Positions 34,945-44,890 of a DNA stretch of 64,000 nucleotides are shown here, piece by piece; position 1 is the first letter of the stretch; each line of letters opens with the position of its first letter. This DNA is from Aquimarina spongiae. GTDB lineage: Bacteria > Bacteroidota > Bacteroidia > Flavobacteriales > Flavobacteriaceae. The position numbers and the translations under genes are program-made. Location: positions 434,001-498,000 of the forward strand of contig NZ_FQYP01000002.1 in assembly GCF_900141785.1 (NCBI RefSeq), in the 5' to 3' direction. Under the pieces are notes generated by a model. It did no database searches. It saw only the letters and a list, made by a program, of their open reading frames with translations, and was not told the DNA's origin.

Positions 34945-36045
34945 CTACAATTGCTCTTTTTTTCTTACTGCAATACGATCTTCAGCAATGCTCATAGCCG
35001 ACGCATTTGCAGTGATATTCATCGCTTTTGATTTATTCAAAATATCCAGAGTAGTATTGTAAATATTCTCAGTCTTGGATTTGATCTCTTCTCTACCATA
35101 ACCTTCGATCTCTGCATATACATTAATGATACCTCCTGCATTGATCAAGAAATCTGGAGCATACACTATTCCTTTCTTTTGAAGTAAAGGACCATGAATA
35201 TTCTCATTGGCCAACTGATTATTTGCAGCACCTGCAATTACTTTTACCTTTAACTTATTAATGGTATCATCATTTACAGTAGCACCAAGTGCACACGGAG
35301 CGTAAATATCTGCAGTTTCTGCATATAAGTCTTCTCCTCTATAAATCTCTGCACCATACTTCTTACTTACCTCCTGTAATCTTTCTTCATTAATATCTGC
35401 GATAATTACTTTAGCATCTTCTTCTGCAGCCAGTCTCACTAATTCTTCACCAACATGACCAATTCCTTGTACCAAAATTCGTTTCCCTGCCAATGCATCA
35501 TTACCATAAGCAAATTTGGTTGCTGCTTTCATACCCATATATACTCCATAAGCTGTTACGGGAGAAGGGTTACCTGCCCCACCTTTGGCTTCAGAAATAC
35601 CAGTTACATAAGGAGTAACTTCTCTTACCGTATCCATATCAGAAGTTTCCATACCTACATCTTCGGCAGTGTAATATTTCCCTCCCAAGGTATGCACAAA
35701 CTTACCAAAACGAGTCATTAATTCTGGGGTCTTGATTTTCTTTGGATCTCCTATAATAACAGCTTTTCCACCACCAAGATTCAACCCAGTAATTGCTGCT
35801 TTATAGGTCATCCCTCTAGATAACCTTAATACATCATTAAGAGCGTCCCACTCTGATGCATAGTCATACATACGAGTTCCTCCTAATGCCGGTCCTAAAA
35901 TTGTGTTATGCACACCAATTATTGCCTTCAATCCTGTATCTTTGTCTTGACAAAAAACAACTTGTTCGTGATTGTCAAAAGATAGTTGTCCAAATACGGG
36001 CGCTTCTTTTTTTAATTGATTTGCTGTCAGCACTTCGGTTATCAT
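34945..36045 (-). CDS. Leucine/valine (Glu/Leu/Phe/Val family) dehydrogenase
   Basis: NAD-dependent deamination of branched-chain amino acids, cytoplasmic. 366 residues with LGPALGGTRMYDYASEWDAL, the catalytic-lysine region GLNLGGGKAVIIGDPKK, dinucleotide fold VQGIGHVGEELVRLAAEE, and AGAANNQLANENIHGPLL. The order of motifs fits leucine dehydrogenase better than glutamate dehydrogenase (no long extension). Monocistronic, ended by a strong terminator. Confidence 0.92.
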   Translation of the reverse strand: MITEVLTANQLKKEAPVFGQLSFDNHEQVVFCQDKDTGLKAIIGVHNTILGPALGGTRMYDYASEWDALNDVLRLSRGMTYKAAITGLNLGGGKAVIIGDPKKIKTPELMTRFGKFVHTLGGKYYTAEDVGMETSDMDTVREVTPYVTGISEAKGGAGNPSPVTAYGVYMGMKAATKFAYGNDALAGKRILVQGIGHVGEELVRLAAEEDAKVIIADINEERLQEVSKKYGAEIYRGEDLYAETADIYAPCALGATVNDDTINKLKVKVIAGAANNQLANENIHGPLLQKKGIVYAPDFLINAGGIINVYAEIEGYGREEIKSKTENIYNTTLDILNKSKAMNITANASAMSIAEDRIAVRKKEQL

Positions 36046-36186
36046 TTATTAAAAATTTAAATGGTTATAAATTATATAATATTCAAAATCAGAGTGCTAA
36101 AATAATGCATTTTTATGAAATTAAAATTTTTAGCTGTTAAATTTTACGAATTCTTTAATAATTAACCCCTTGCAAAAAGATCTTAC

Positions 36187-37944
36187 ATGCGCGCATTACG
36201 CCATTTGAACAAATACTTTTTAAAGTATAAATACCGACTTTTAATTGGTTTAGTAATTACCGTAATTGCTAGAATTTTCTCGACTTTAGTTCCTACAATT
36301 GTGGGAGATTCTGTAGATATTGTAGAGAAATACATTAATAACGACGTCACGGATATTTCACAAGTAAAAAACGGACTCATTATTAATATACTTCTCATTT
36401 TGGGAGCAGTTCTAATTTCTGCACTATTCACCTTTTTAATGCGCCAAACCTTTATTGTCGTTTCCAGATTTATAGAATTTGATTTGAAAAATGAAGTTTT
36501 TCAGCATTATGAAAGATTATCCCTTAATTTCTATAAAAAAAACAGGACGGGTGATCTGATGAATCGAATAAGCGAGGATGTTTCAAAGGTAAGAATGTAT
36601 GTTGGACCTGCTATCATGTATAGTGTAAACACCATAACTCTATTTGTCGTGGTTATTGGATATATGATAAGTATTGCACCAGAACTCACATTATATACCG
36701 TTGCTCCTCTACCCATACTATCAGTCTCTATCTACAAATTAAGCGTAGCTATACATAATCGTAGTACCGTTGTACAAGAGTTCTTATCAAAATTGACCAC
36801 CTTTACTCAAGAGTCATTTAGTGGTATTACGGTTATAAAAGCGTATGGTATTGAACCGCAAACCAATCAAAATTTCACTGAATTATCGAGTACAAGTAAA
36901 TCCAAAAACTTGGATCTTGCCAAAGTACAGGCACTATTCTTCCCTTTGATGGTCTTACTTATAGGATTCAGTAATATTTTGGTGATTTATATTGGAGGGA
37001 AACAATATCTTGACGGAACGATACAAGAAATAGGAGTCATTGTACAATTTATACTTTATGTAAATATGCTTACCTGGCCGGTAGCTACGGTTGGATGGGT
37101 AAGTTCTATAGTACAACAAGCAGAGGCCTCTCAGGTAAGAATCAATGAATTTTTGAGCCAAGAACCTGAGATTGTAAATACAGTAACCCAAAAAACTCCT
37201 ATCCAGGGGAATATTAAATTCAAAGATGTTAGTTTTATTTATGATGACACGAATATTACTGCGTTAAAAAGCATTAGTTTTGAAATCAACAAAGGCGAAA
37301 CTATTGGTATTATCGGTAAAACAGGTTCTGGAAAATCCACTATTTTGGATCTACTGGGAAGACTTTACGATGTCTCTTCTGGAGTAATCGAAATAGATGG
37401 TAGATCTATAACAGACACCAACCTATTTGATCTCAGAAATCATATAGGTTATGTACCACAAGATGCTTTTTTATTTAGTGATTCTATCAAAAACAATATT
37501 AAATTCGGAAAAGAAGACGCCACCGATGAAGAAGTATATCAAGCAGCAAAGAACGCCGTAGTACACAAAAACATTGTTGGTTTTACCAATGGGTATGATA
37601 CTATTTTGGGTGAGCGTGGAATTACATTATCCGGAGGACAAAAACAAAGAGTATCGATTGCAAGAGCCATTATTAAAGACCCATCAATACTTTTATTTGA
37701 CGATTGTCTGTCGGCAGTAGATACAGAGACTGAAGAGGAAATCATGTCTAATCTAGGGAAGATTTCTAAGGACAAAACCACATTTATAGTGAGTCATCGT
37801 GTATCTACTACTAAAAACGCTGATAAAATCATAGTCATAGACGACGGACAGATTACCCAGCAAGGCACTCATAATCAGCTAATCACAGAAGATGGATACT
37901 ATAAAGAATTGTACTTAAAACAGCTCGATGAAAAAGAAATTTAA
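36187..37944 (+). CDS. ABC exporter, fused transmembrane and ATPase domains
   Basis: 585 residues: N-terminal six-helix exporter domain (about 15-310; LLIGLVITVIARIFSTLVPT, NTITLFVVVIGYMISIAPEL) and a C-terminal ATPase with Walker A GKTGSGKST, Q-loop PQDAFLFSD, signature LSGGQKQRVSIARAI, Walker B LLFDDCLSA and H-loop SHR. Resembles MsbA/MdlB-type lipid or drug exporters as half-transporters. It leads no obvious operon; DUF3276 follows after 79 bases. Confidence 0.93.
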   Translation: MRALRHLNKYFLKYKYRLLIGLVITVIARIFSTLVPTIVGDSVDIVEKYINNDVTDISQVKNGLIINILLILGAVLISALFTFLMRQTFIVVSRFIEFDLKNEVFQHYERLSLNFYKKNRTGDLMNRISEDVSKVRMYVGPAIMYSVNTITLFVVVIGYMISIAPELTLYTVAPLPILSVSIYKLSVAIHNRSTVVQEFLSKLTTFTQESFSGITVIKAYGIEPQTNQNFTELSSTSKSKNLDLAKVQALFFPLMVLLIGFSNILVIYIGGKQYLDGTIQEIGVIVQFILYVNMLTWPVATVGWVSSIVQQAEASQVRINEFLSQEPEIVNTVTQKTPIQGNIKFKDVSFIYDDTNITALKSISFEINKGETIGIIGKTGSGKSTILDLLGRLYDVSSGVIEIDGRSITDTNLFDLRNHIGYVPQDAFLFSDSIKNNIKFGKEDATDEEVYQAAKNAVVHKNIVGFTNGYDTILGERGITLSGGQKQRVSIARAIIKDPSILLFDDCLSAVDTETEEEIMSNLGKISKDKTTFIVSHRVSTTKNADKIIVIDDGQITQQGTHNQLITEDGYYKELYLKQLDEKEI

Positions 37945-38023
37945 GCTTTTTTTTGTGCGATTAACAATTTTTTTAGATTTTTGAAACCATCATAGTATAT
38001 TAATTAATTAAGAAATACGGATT

Positions 38024-38407
38024 ATGAATGACAATGAAATGATGGAGAAAGAAGAAATTTTCTCAAAAGTTTTAAGAGCAGGAAGAAGAACATATTTCTT
38101 TGATGTTAGGGCTACCAAAGCAGGGGATTACTATCTAACTATAACAGAAAGTAAAAAGTTCACTAACGACGACGGATCTTTTCACTACAAGAAACACAAG
38201 ATCTATCTTTACAAAGAAGATTTCGCTGGATTTACTGAAATCCTAAATGAGATGACTAATTTCATTGTTGATGAAAAAGGTGAAGAAGTAATCAGCGAAA
38301 GACATCAAAAAGACTATCAAAAATCATACGAAAAAACAGCTGTAGGCACCGAAGAAGTTAGCGCTTCTACTGAAAGTTTTACAGACGTAAGTTTTGACGA
38401 CATATAA
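38024..38407 (+). CDS. PUR-alpha-like DNA/RNA-binding protein (DUF3276)
   Basis: 127 residues with FSKVLRAGRRTYFFDVRATK and GDYYLTITESKKFTND, then HYKKHKIYLYKEDFAGF, the DUF3276/PUR pattern. Bacteroidota single-domain PUR proteins bind single-stranded nucleic acid. An acidic Ser/Thr tail follows. Strong terminator at 38442-38472. Confidence 0.9.
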   Translation: MNDNEMMEKEEIFSKVLRAGRRTYFFDVRATKAGDYYLTITESKKFTNDDGSFHYKKHKIYLYKEDFAGFTEILNEMTNFIVDEKGEEVISERHQKDYQKSYEKTAVGTEEVSASTESFTDVSFDDI

Positions 38408-38441
38408 GACGTAGCCGTACAGGTTAAGTTAAAGTTATGCA

Positions 38442-38472
38442 AACCGCTTCATTCTCTGAAGCGGTTTTTTTT
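38442..38472 (+). terminator. Intrinsic terminator after DUF3276 gene
   Basis: AACCGCTTCA (38442-38451) pairs with TGAAGCGGTT (38457-38466) around a 5-base loop and is followed by a T run. Confidence 0.9.
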
Positions 38473-38506
38473 ATATTCACGCTTCACAAAATAACTCAGC
38501 TCAAAA

Positions 38507-41020
38507 ATGAAGTACCTCTACGCAGCGTTTATTTTTTTTATAGGAATTACCGCTACCGCACAACAAAATCTTTCTTTAGATTATTACCTACCAAAAAATG
38601 ATACTTACAATTCTTCAATCCCTACTCCACAAAGCGTATTAGGTTTTGTTCCTGGAAAATGGCATGTTTCTCACGATAAACTTGTGAACTATATGACCAT
38701 GCTTGCCCAAGCATCTTCGAGAATAACAATCGAAAACCGGGGAAAAACTTTTGAAGACAGACCTTTATTCTTGCTAACGATTACTTCAGAAAAAAATCAT
38801 CAAAACATTGATCAAATACGACAACAACACCTTCAATTGGTCGAAAACGATGCAAATACAGTTGACCTGGAATCTCTACCTGCAGTTGTTTACCAGGGGT
38901 TTTCTATCCATGGTAACGAACCGAGTGGTGCTAATGCTGCCTTGGTAGCTGCATACTATCTTGCTGCAGCCCAGGGCCCCGAAATTGAAAATCTATTAGA
39001 CAATACGGTAATTCTGTTCGACCCTTGCCTAAACCCAGATGGATTGCAGCGTTTTGCGTATTGGGCCAATACAAATAAAAGTAAAAACATAAGTACAGAT
39101 CCGCAGGATCGTGAATATAGTGAAGTCTGGCCTGGAGGTCGTACCAATCATTATTGGTTTGATATGAATCGTGATTGGCTACCTGCCCAATTACCAGAAT
39201 CTCGTGCCAGAATAAAAACTTTTCATCAGTGGTACCCTAATGTACTTACTGATCACCATGAAATGGGCACAAACAGCACTTTCTTTTTTCAACCAGGAAT
39301 CCAATCGAGAACACACCCGTTGACTCCTAAACTCAATCAGCAACTCACCAAAAAGATTGCTAATTTTCATGCCAAAGCATTAGATAAAATTGGCTCTTTA
39401 TATTATACAGAAGAAAACTTTGACGATTTCTACTATGGTAAAGGATCTACGTTTCCTGATATTAATGGTGGAATCGGGATTTTATTCGAACAAGGGAGCT
39501 CTAGGGGTCATGCACAGCAATCGGCTAATGGTTTACTTACGTTCCCTTACACCATAAGAAATCAATTTACCACAATACTTTCTACCCTGGACGCTACAAA
39601 AGAAATGCGTAAAGAGTTACTTACTTATAAACGTGATTTTTATGCAAATGCAAGGAAAGAAACCGTGAAAGGAGCCTATCTTTTTGGAAATACTAAGGAT
39701 GCTGGATCCACTTACCATCTTGCAGAAATGTTACATAGACATAAGATCGAACTTCATGAATTAAAACAGGACGTAACTATCAACGGAAAAGCATTCAAGA
39801 AAGGATACAGCTACATAGTTCCCAAAAATCAACGTCAGAAGCGACTATTAAAGGCTATTTTTGAAAAAAGAACCACTTTCCAGGACAGCCTTTTCTATGA
39901 TATTTCTGCGTGGACATTACCGATGGCGTTTAATCTGGAGTATACAGAAAACGCTCCTCTGTCTAACGTAGGTAGTAAAGTAACAGAAATTAAACCCAAG
40001 AATCCGGGATCGGTAAATAAGAGTTCTTATGCTTACCTCATGCAATGGCATGAGTATTATAGCCCTAAAGCTTTATATCAAATCTTATCCAAAGGGTTAC
40101 GAGCAAAAGTAGGCTTACAATCTTTTGAACTGGAAGGTAAAAAATATGATTATGGTACAATACTAATTCCTATTCAGAATCAAATTTTGAGTGCAGATCA
40201 GATTCATAATCTACTGCAACAAGTAGCTTCAGAAAATCATATTAATATTACCGGTGTACAAACCGGATTAACGCTAGGAATAGACTTGGGGAGTAATCAA
40301 TTCAGAACTTTAACTTTACCCAAAATAGCGCTATTCACAGGACAAGGAATCACCCCTTATGATGCAGGAGAAATATGGCATCTGATGGATCAACGATATG
40401 ACATTCCTATTACAAAAATAACCACTGATCGCTTTGCAAGCATCGACTTATCAAAGTACACACATATCATTCTACCCAATAGTAACAGGCAACATATTAA
40501 TAGCGAAAAAGTAGAGAAATTAAAAACCTGGATCCGAAACGGAGGTACATTGATCGGCTACCGAAACGCCGCACAGTTTTTTAAGAATAATGGATTCATG
40601 AATATCGATTTCGCAAGGCCAAAAAATGATGCGAAAAATATTTCTTTCGAGCAAAAACAAGATTTTTCTGGTGCACAGTATATAGGAGGAGCTATTTTTG
40701 AAGCTACTATAGATCGTTCTCATCCCATCAACTTTGGATATGCCCGAGATAAAGTGGCTCTATTTAGAAATACAACGTTTTTTGTAAAACCAGACACCCA
40801 AAGTTATAATAACCCGATACAGTATACCAAAAACCCATTATTAAGTGGATACATTAGTAAAAAGAATCTGGATTCTTTGGCAACAACAGTACCGTTCCGC
40901 CATAACGATTTGGGTAAAGGTGACATCATTCTATTTACAGACAATACGAATTTTAGAGCCTTTTGGTATGGAACTAACAAATTATTAATGAATGCCATCT
41001 TTTTTGATCACACCATGTAA
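38507..41020 (+). CDS. Secreted M14-family zinc carboxypeptidase
   Basis: 837 residues with a signal peptide (1-18, ending ATAQQ). The M14 zinc site is SIHGNEPSG (His135, Glu138) with a third-ligand candidate His at about 249-250 in LTDHHEMG, and the likely catalytic Glu in GIGILFEQGSS (about 327). A C-terminal ~400 residues beyond the peptidase domain include a region like class I glutamine amidotransferase-type folds (KIALFTGQGITPYDAGEIWH), typical for this large flavobacterial group. Periplasmic or secreted; specificity unknown. Its own unit, after a terminator. Confidence 0.92.
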   Translation: MKYLYAAFIFFIGITATAQQNLSLDYYLPKNDTYNSSIPTPQSVLGFVPGKWHVSHDKLVNYMTMLAQASSRITIENRGKTFEDRPLFLLTITSEKNHQNIDQIRQQHLQLVENDANTVDLESLPAVVYQGFSIHGNEPSGANAALVAAYYLAAAQGPEIENLLDNTVILFDPCLNPDGLQRFAYWANTNKSKNISTDPQDREYSEVWPGGRTNHYWFDMNRDWLPAQLPESRARIKTFHQWYPNVLTDHHEMGTNSTFFFQPGIQSRTHPLTPKLNQQLTKKIANFHAKALDKIGSLYYTEENFDDFYYGKGSTFPDINGGIGILFEQGSSRGHAQQSANGLLTFPYTIRNQFTTILSTLDATKEMRKELLTYKRDFYANARKETVKGAYLFGNTKDAGSTYHLAEMLHRHKIELHELKQDVTINGKAFKKGYSYIVPKNQRQKRLLKAIFEKRTTFQDSLFYDISAWTLPMAFNLEYTENAPLSNVGSKVTEIKPKNPGSVNKSSYAYLMQWHEYYSPKALYQILSKGLRAKVGLQSFELEGKKYDYGTILIPIQNQILSADQIHNLLQQVASENHINITGVQTGLTLGIDLGSNQFRTLTLPKIALFTGQGITPYDAGEIWHLMDQRYDIPITKITTDRFASIDLSKYTHIILPNSNRQHINSEKVEKLKTWIRNGGTLIGYRNAAQFFKNNGFMNIDFARPKNDAKNISFEQKQDFSGAQYIGGAIFEATIDRSHPINFGYARDKVALFRNTTFFVKPDTQSYNNPIQYTKNPLLSGYISKKNLDSLATTVPFRHNDLGKGDIILFTDNTNFRAFWYGTNKLLMNAIFFDHTM

Positions 41021-41041
41021 ATAACGTGATCAAAAGGTCTT

Positions 41042-41923
41042 TCACAAGGTGTCCCGAAATTCGTAATAATGTTGCAATACTTTTTCGGGAGCCTCTACTT
41101 GTGGGTAATGCCCTATCTCTTCCAAAACGATAACATCGGCATGGGGAACGATTTCTTGATAGAAATCTGCCATATGTTTGCCTGAAATAGGATCAACTCC
41201 CCCATCTATTAAACGTTTAGGCATATCTGTGTATTGAATGGCTTCTCTCCATCTGATTTTATGCACATCTCTTTCTGTTAAGTATTTAATGAGCTTAGGA
41301 ATCACATCTTTACCATTATTATAGTCTACTACCTCCCAAAACTCGTCTATCTCTTCTGCACTGGGTTGTGTATGCGCTCCAAAAATTTTTTTAAAATTCT
41401 TGGCTAATGTATTTCTGCCCATAAAATGCTTTAGCAGGTTTCCGAACGGAGTTAGCAAAAGCCTTTGTGTAATTGTTGGAAAATTAGTCTCAGGGAACAT
41501 CCCTCCATTCAAAAACACTACTGATTTGATATCATAGGGATATTGTTTGTTCTCTTTATATCTCGCCAGCATTTCCTGCACTACTGTATCTCCATAATCA
41601 TGAGCCAGAATATGAAATTTGTCTATTTTTTGTTCTGAAAGATAATACTCCCATAAATCCACCTGAGCCGCAATGGAATATTTGAAATCCTTAGGTTTTG
41701 AAGTAAATCCATATCCCATCATATCCAAAGTATGCACTTCGTACTTGCTCGTTAAGCTGTTCCAAATTTTCTCCCAATCCCAGGAAGAAGTAGGAAAACC
41801 ATGTACCAAAATAAGGACCTCTCCTTCTCCTGATTTTTGATAAAATACCTGATGTTTCTCCTTATAGGTAAAATAAGACCCCGAATCTTTCCAATCTTGT
41901 AATGTCATCTTATTTTTTTCCAA
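41042..41923 (-). CDS. Alpha/beta hydrolase with Asp nucleophile (haloalkane dehalogenase/epoxide hydrolase-like)
   Basis: About 290 residues: oxyanion segment VHGFPTSSWDW, nucleophile elbow LAHDYGDTVVQ where the nucleophile position is Asp rather than Ser, and the catalytic His in EEIGHYPQVEAPEKV. The Asp nucleophile is the mark of dehalogenases and epoxide hydrolases; substrate unknown. The start is either the ATG at 41923, overlapping the Mpo1-like gene by 14 bases, or the next ATG at 41908 without overlap. Co-transcription with the Mpo1-like gene is likely. Confidence 0.88.
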   Translation of the reverse strand: MEKNKMTLQDWKDSGSYFTYKEKHQVFYQKSGEGEVLILVHGFPTSSWDWEKIWNSLTSKYEVHTLDMMGYGFTSKPKDFKYSIAAQVDLWEYYLSEQKIDKFHILAHDYGDTVVQEMLARYKENKQYPYDIKSVVFLNGGMFPETNFPTITQRLLLTPFGNLLKHFMGRNTLAKNFKKIFGAHTQPSAEEIDEFWEVVDYNNGKDVIPKLIKYLTERDVHKIRWREAIQYTDMPKRLIDGGVDPISGKHMADFYQEIVPHADVIVLEEIGHYPQVEAPEKVLQHYYEFRDTL

Positions 41924-42374
41924 ACACTTTTTGAATTACCCAAGCTGGTCCGATCAATAAAAATTGGAGATCTTTGATAAACGAAGGTTTTTTCCCTTCA
42001 ATCTTGTGTCCATAAAACTGTCCGATCCAGGCCAAAGCAAAAATACCTATAGAAACCATCCACAAAGGCGCATATTGCCCGATGTAATAATTCGCTATAA
42101 TACAAAATGCCGAAAACAATAAGATTTGTAGTGCCATTTTTATGGATAATCTTACGTAGAAAAACAACACTATTAATAGGATTAAAAAAGCCCAATTTTC
42201 TATAAATGGATTTGTTCCAGGAATAATGCTTGCCAGTATACCACTAGGAATACTCATTAACAAACCTACAATCGAAAAAAATATGGCAGGAACACAAATA
42301 AAATGAATGGCAATATTTGTTTTATTTTGATGGCTTACCGCATATTCCTCAAACCAACTGTCTAATGTCTTCAT
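41910..42374 (-). CDS. Mpo1-like (DUF962) membrane protein, 2-hydroxy-fatty-acid dioxygenase family
   Basis: 154 residues matching DUF962/Mpo1: YAVSHQNKTNIAIHFICVPA with iron-binding histidines, four hydrophobic segments, and HKIEGKKPSFIKDLQFLLIG near the end. In yeast the family removes one carbon from 2-hydroxy-palmitate. Membrane-embedded. Overlaps or abuts the hydrolase gene downstream. The role in this bacterium is inferred from family only. Confidence 0.9.
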   Translation of the reverse strand: MKTLDSWFEEYAVSHQNKTNIAIHFICVPAIFFSIVGLLMSIPSGILASIIPGTNPFIENWAFLILLIVLFFYVRLSIKMALQILLFSAFCIIANYYIGQYAPLWMVSIGIFALAWIGQFYGHKIEGKKPSFIKDLQFLLIGPAWVIQKVFGKK

Positions 42375-42485
42375 ATTTAACGCTTATTTTAGGAAGTGAA
42401 CTATTAACTGTAACTAAGGTAACAATTTTTAGACTTATACAGTATAATATTGTAATTTGGAACCTTTGTAAATGTTGAAATAATT

Positions 42486-43043
42486 ATGGCACGTACTCCT
42501 TCAAATATGCTTCCTTTGGGCACTATGGCTCCTGATTTTCATTTAACGGATGCTGTTACTAACGATAAATTTTCATTGCAAGATGTAAAAGGAGAAAAAG
42601 GCACTGTGGTTATGTTTATTTGTAACCATTGCCCATTTGTAATTCATGTAAATGAGGAAATTGTAAGAGTAGCAAATGACTACAGAGTACAGGGCTTTGG
42701 TTTTGTGGCTATCAGCAGTAATGATATCGAGAAATATCCTCAGGATGGCCCTAAAGAAATGTGGAAAACCGCTCAGAAAAATAATTATACGTTCCCGTAT
42801 TTATTTGATGAAACACAGGAAATAGCAAAAGCATATGATGCGGCTTGCACTCCAGATTTTTATCTATTTGACGCTCAATTGAAATTAATCTATCGAGGTC
42901 AATTAGACGATTCCCGCCCTGGAAACGGAATCCCCGTAAACGGTCGTGATCTACGACAGGCATTGGATGCCGTTTTACGAAATGCTACCGTTTCTAGTGA
43001 CCAAAAACCAAGTATTGGATGTAATATCAAGTGGAAGGAATAA
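42486..43043 (+). CDS. Thioredoxin-like/peroxiredoxin-like protein
   Basis: 185 residues, AhpC/TSA-thioredoxin fold: LPLGTMAPDFHLTDAVTNDK at the start, the redox motif VMFICNHCPFVIHVNEE (CNHC), and DPATPDFYLFDAQLKL-like strand around ACTPDFYLFD with a cis-Pro. Characteristic of the cytoplasmic AhpC-like/ResA-related group with no signal peptide. A third Cys near the end (IGCNIKWKE). A GNAT gene follows after 3 bases and is probably co-transcribed. Confidence 0.9.
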   Translation: MARTPSNMLPLGTMAPDFHLTDAVTNDKFSLQDVKGEKGTVVMFICNHCPFVIHVNEEIVRVANDYRVQGFGFVAISSNDIEKYPQDGPKEMWKTAQKNNYTFPYLFDETQEIAKAYDAACTPDFYLFDAQLKLIYRGQLDDSRPGNGIPVNGRDLRQALDAVLRNATVSSDQKPSIGCNIKWKE

Positions 43044-43046
43044 TTT

Positions 43047-43574
43047 ATGCTATCAGAAATTCGTTTTGAAAAATGTTCTAAAAAAGATATTGATATTCTA
43101 ACGACAATAAGTCAATCTTTTTATCCCGAGCATTATGCTCATATCTGGCAAAATCAAGACCCATCCTTTTATCTTAACCTGAGTTTTAGCAAGAAGGCTT
43201 TTGAAAAAGATTTTAACATCGAAAACATCATTTATTATTTGATCAAGAAAGATGACATCAATCTTGGCTTATTAAAAATCCGAAAGGATGAACTTGTTCA
43301 AGATTATACTAATAATGAGGCTTTGCAACTAGAAAAAATCTACTTATTACAATCATCAACTGGTTTGGGGATCGGAAAAAAAGCCATGCAATTTATCATT
43401 GAGTATGCAAGATCCATCAATAAAAAAGTCATTTGGTTGGATGTAATGACCACCAGTAAAGCATTGGATTTTTACAAAAAGATAGGATTTGCTACCGTCT
43501 ATCACTATGAGTTAGACTATCCTGGATTAAAGGATGGATATAGAGGTATGCAACGTATGATTTTAAAGCTCTAA
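43047..43574 (+). CDS. GNAT-family N-acetyltransferase
   Basis: 175 residues with the acetyl-CoA-binding region LEKIYLLQSSTGLGIGKKAM and the motif B strand VIWLDVMTTSKALDFYKKIG followed by FATVYHYELDYPGLKDGYRG. Substrate unknown. Its start lies three bases after the preceding stop; its 3' end overlaps the convergent YfiT-like gene by four bases. Confidence 0.88.
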   Translation: MLSEIRFEKCSKKDIDILTTISQSFYPEHYAHIWQNQDPSFYLNLSFSKKAFEKDFNIENIIYYLIKKDDINLGLLKIRKDELVQDYTNNEALQLEKIYLLQSSTGLGIGKKAMQFIIEYARSINKKVIWLDVMTTSKALDFYKKIGFATVYHYELDYPGLKDGYRGMQRMILKL

Positions 43575-44089
43575 AGTACTCCCGCCACAATATTTAAATG
43601 TGCCAGATGATGATTTCCATGCCAAGCATAAATACCTATATCTTCTGCCAAAGATATAGTTACATTACCTTCTGGATGTACAAAAGCCTTTTTTAAGTCT
43701 TCTTCTGTAAGTCCTTTCAGAAAATACACCCATTTGGCATGTAGTGTCTTTATGAGATCCAAAGACAAATGAATAGGAGCGGTTTTGGCATCAAACAATT
43801 CTGCCCACAAATTTTCATAATACGCTTTTATTGTCGGTGTATCTTCTGTCATTGCCCATTTAAAGCGTATATATCCATTATGATGGCTATCATGAATATG
43901 ATGAATAACTTGCCTGGCAGTCCAGCCTCCCTCTCGGTACGGAGTCGCTAATTGCTCCTCTGTAAACCCCGTCACCAAATCGATTAGTTTAGCTGGCAAC
44001 TCTTCGATATCAGCAATCCATTTTTGAACATCATTTGATGTTATATTTTCGGGACACTCAAATTGGCCAATGGGATACTGTAAATTCAT
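43571..44089 (-). CDS. YfiT/DinB-family putative metal-dependent hydrolase (bacillithiol-transferase-like)
   Basis: 172-residue four-helix DinB fold with the metal-ligand histidines in ARQVIHHIHDSHHNGYIRFK and YAWHGNHHLAHLNI, plus EEQLATPYREGGWTARQV. This matches YfiT-type proteins. Thiol-transferase activity is assumed from the family; bacillithiol itself is known in some Bacteroidota. Followed by a secreted hypothetical gene upstream on the same strand. Confidence 0.9.
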   Translation of the reverse strand: MNLQYPIGQFECPENITSNDVQKWIADIEELPAKLIDLVTGFTEEQLATPYREGGWTARQVIHHIHDSHHNGYIRFKWAMTEDTPTIKAYYENLWAELFDAKTAPIHLSLDLIKTLHAKWVYFLKGLTEEDLKKAFVHPEGNVTISLAEDIGIYAWHGNHHLAHLNIVAGVL

Positions 44090-44095
44090 AGGGGA

Positions 44096-44890
44096 TTATT
44101 CTACTTTAGCGTACATAAATTCTTCATTCGAAAACTCATCTATCAAGGTCAATACATTTTCGTCAAGACTTTTTATTTTATATCTATACATGCGATCATC
44201 CATAGGAAAGAAACATACCAAAACACCTTCTTCGATTCTAGTTTTTAAACGATTTGCGAATTTTCCATCGTAAAAATTAAATCGTATAGTTCCTTCAAAA
44301 ATGATGTAATCCTGAGTATTTTGAACGTATAACCACTTTCCTTGTAAGGAAGAATAGGTATCTTTATTGTAGAATTTATTATCGAGAAGTCCTTTCATTT
44401 TATTGGCATACTCCACAAAATCAGTTTCAGGAGAAACATCATCCAATGGAGAGCCTATCGTTTCCTTATCTACTCTTTCTCCATTATTAAAAAAATGTTT
44501 AGACTCGTATTTGGTAAACGATCGCGAATAATCCAACACTTTCTGTCCGCTTTCGTTGGTAGCGTACAGATAAGGTCTCTGCTTATAATTCACATAAATC
44601 AATTGATCATTCCAAAAATAAAACTCTGTAATTAGATTAGCATTTCTGGTACTGACCTTTCGATGAATCTTTTTGAGACGTTCATGTTCATAATATCCTT
44701 CCAATTCAGCACCATGATCCGCCATTTTATCCAAAAACTCTTCAGGATCCAAATAAAATGTTTCAAATTCGATGTAGCCATCAATAATCTCCATTTGGTC
44801 TTTAATATTGGTTAAAATATCCTCTTTACTTTGACCAACACAGAGACAAATATTGCATAGCATTAAGAACGCGATTAATACTTGTTTCAT
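44096..44890 (-). CDS. Secreted hypothetical protein (264 aa)
   Basis: Signal peptide at residues 1-20 (ending CVGQ). The rest is a mixed alpha/beta region with many Tyr/Phe (YIEFETFYLDPEEFLDKMAD, EFYFWNDQLIYVNYKQRPYL) and a beta-rich C-terminal half resembling a small lipocalin-like strand set (LQGKWLYVQNTQDYIIFEGT, RYKIKSLDENVLTLIDEFSN). Family not recognised. It may be transcribed with the YfiT-like gene, whose start is 7 bases from its stop. Confidence 0.65.
   Translation of the reverse strand: MKQVLIAFLMLCNICLCVGQSKEDILTNIKDQMEIIDGYIEFETFYLDPEEFLDKMADHGAELEGYYEHERLKKIHRKVSTRNANLITEFYFWNDQLIYVNYKQRPYLYATNESGQKVLDYSRSFTKYESKHFFNNGERVDKETIGSPLDDVSPETDFVEYANKMKGLLDNKFYNKDTYSSLQGKWLYVQNTQDYIIFEGTIRFNFYDGKFANRLKTRIEEGVLVCFFPMDDRMYRYKIKSLDENVLTLIDEFSNEEFMYAKVE

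Noticed and set aside
42415..42430. GGTAACAATTTT upstream of the thioredoxin-like gene as a third GTAAC-type ECF promoter.
   Set aside because: The base after GTAACA differs, there is no GGGAAAC at the right distance, and an ordinary promoter region follows.
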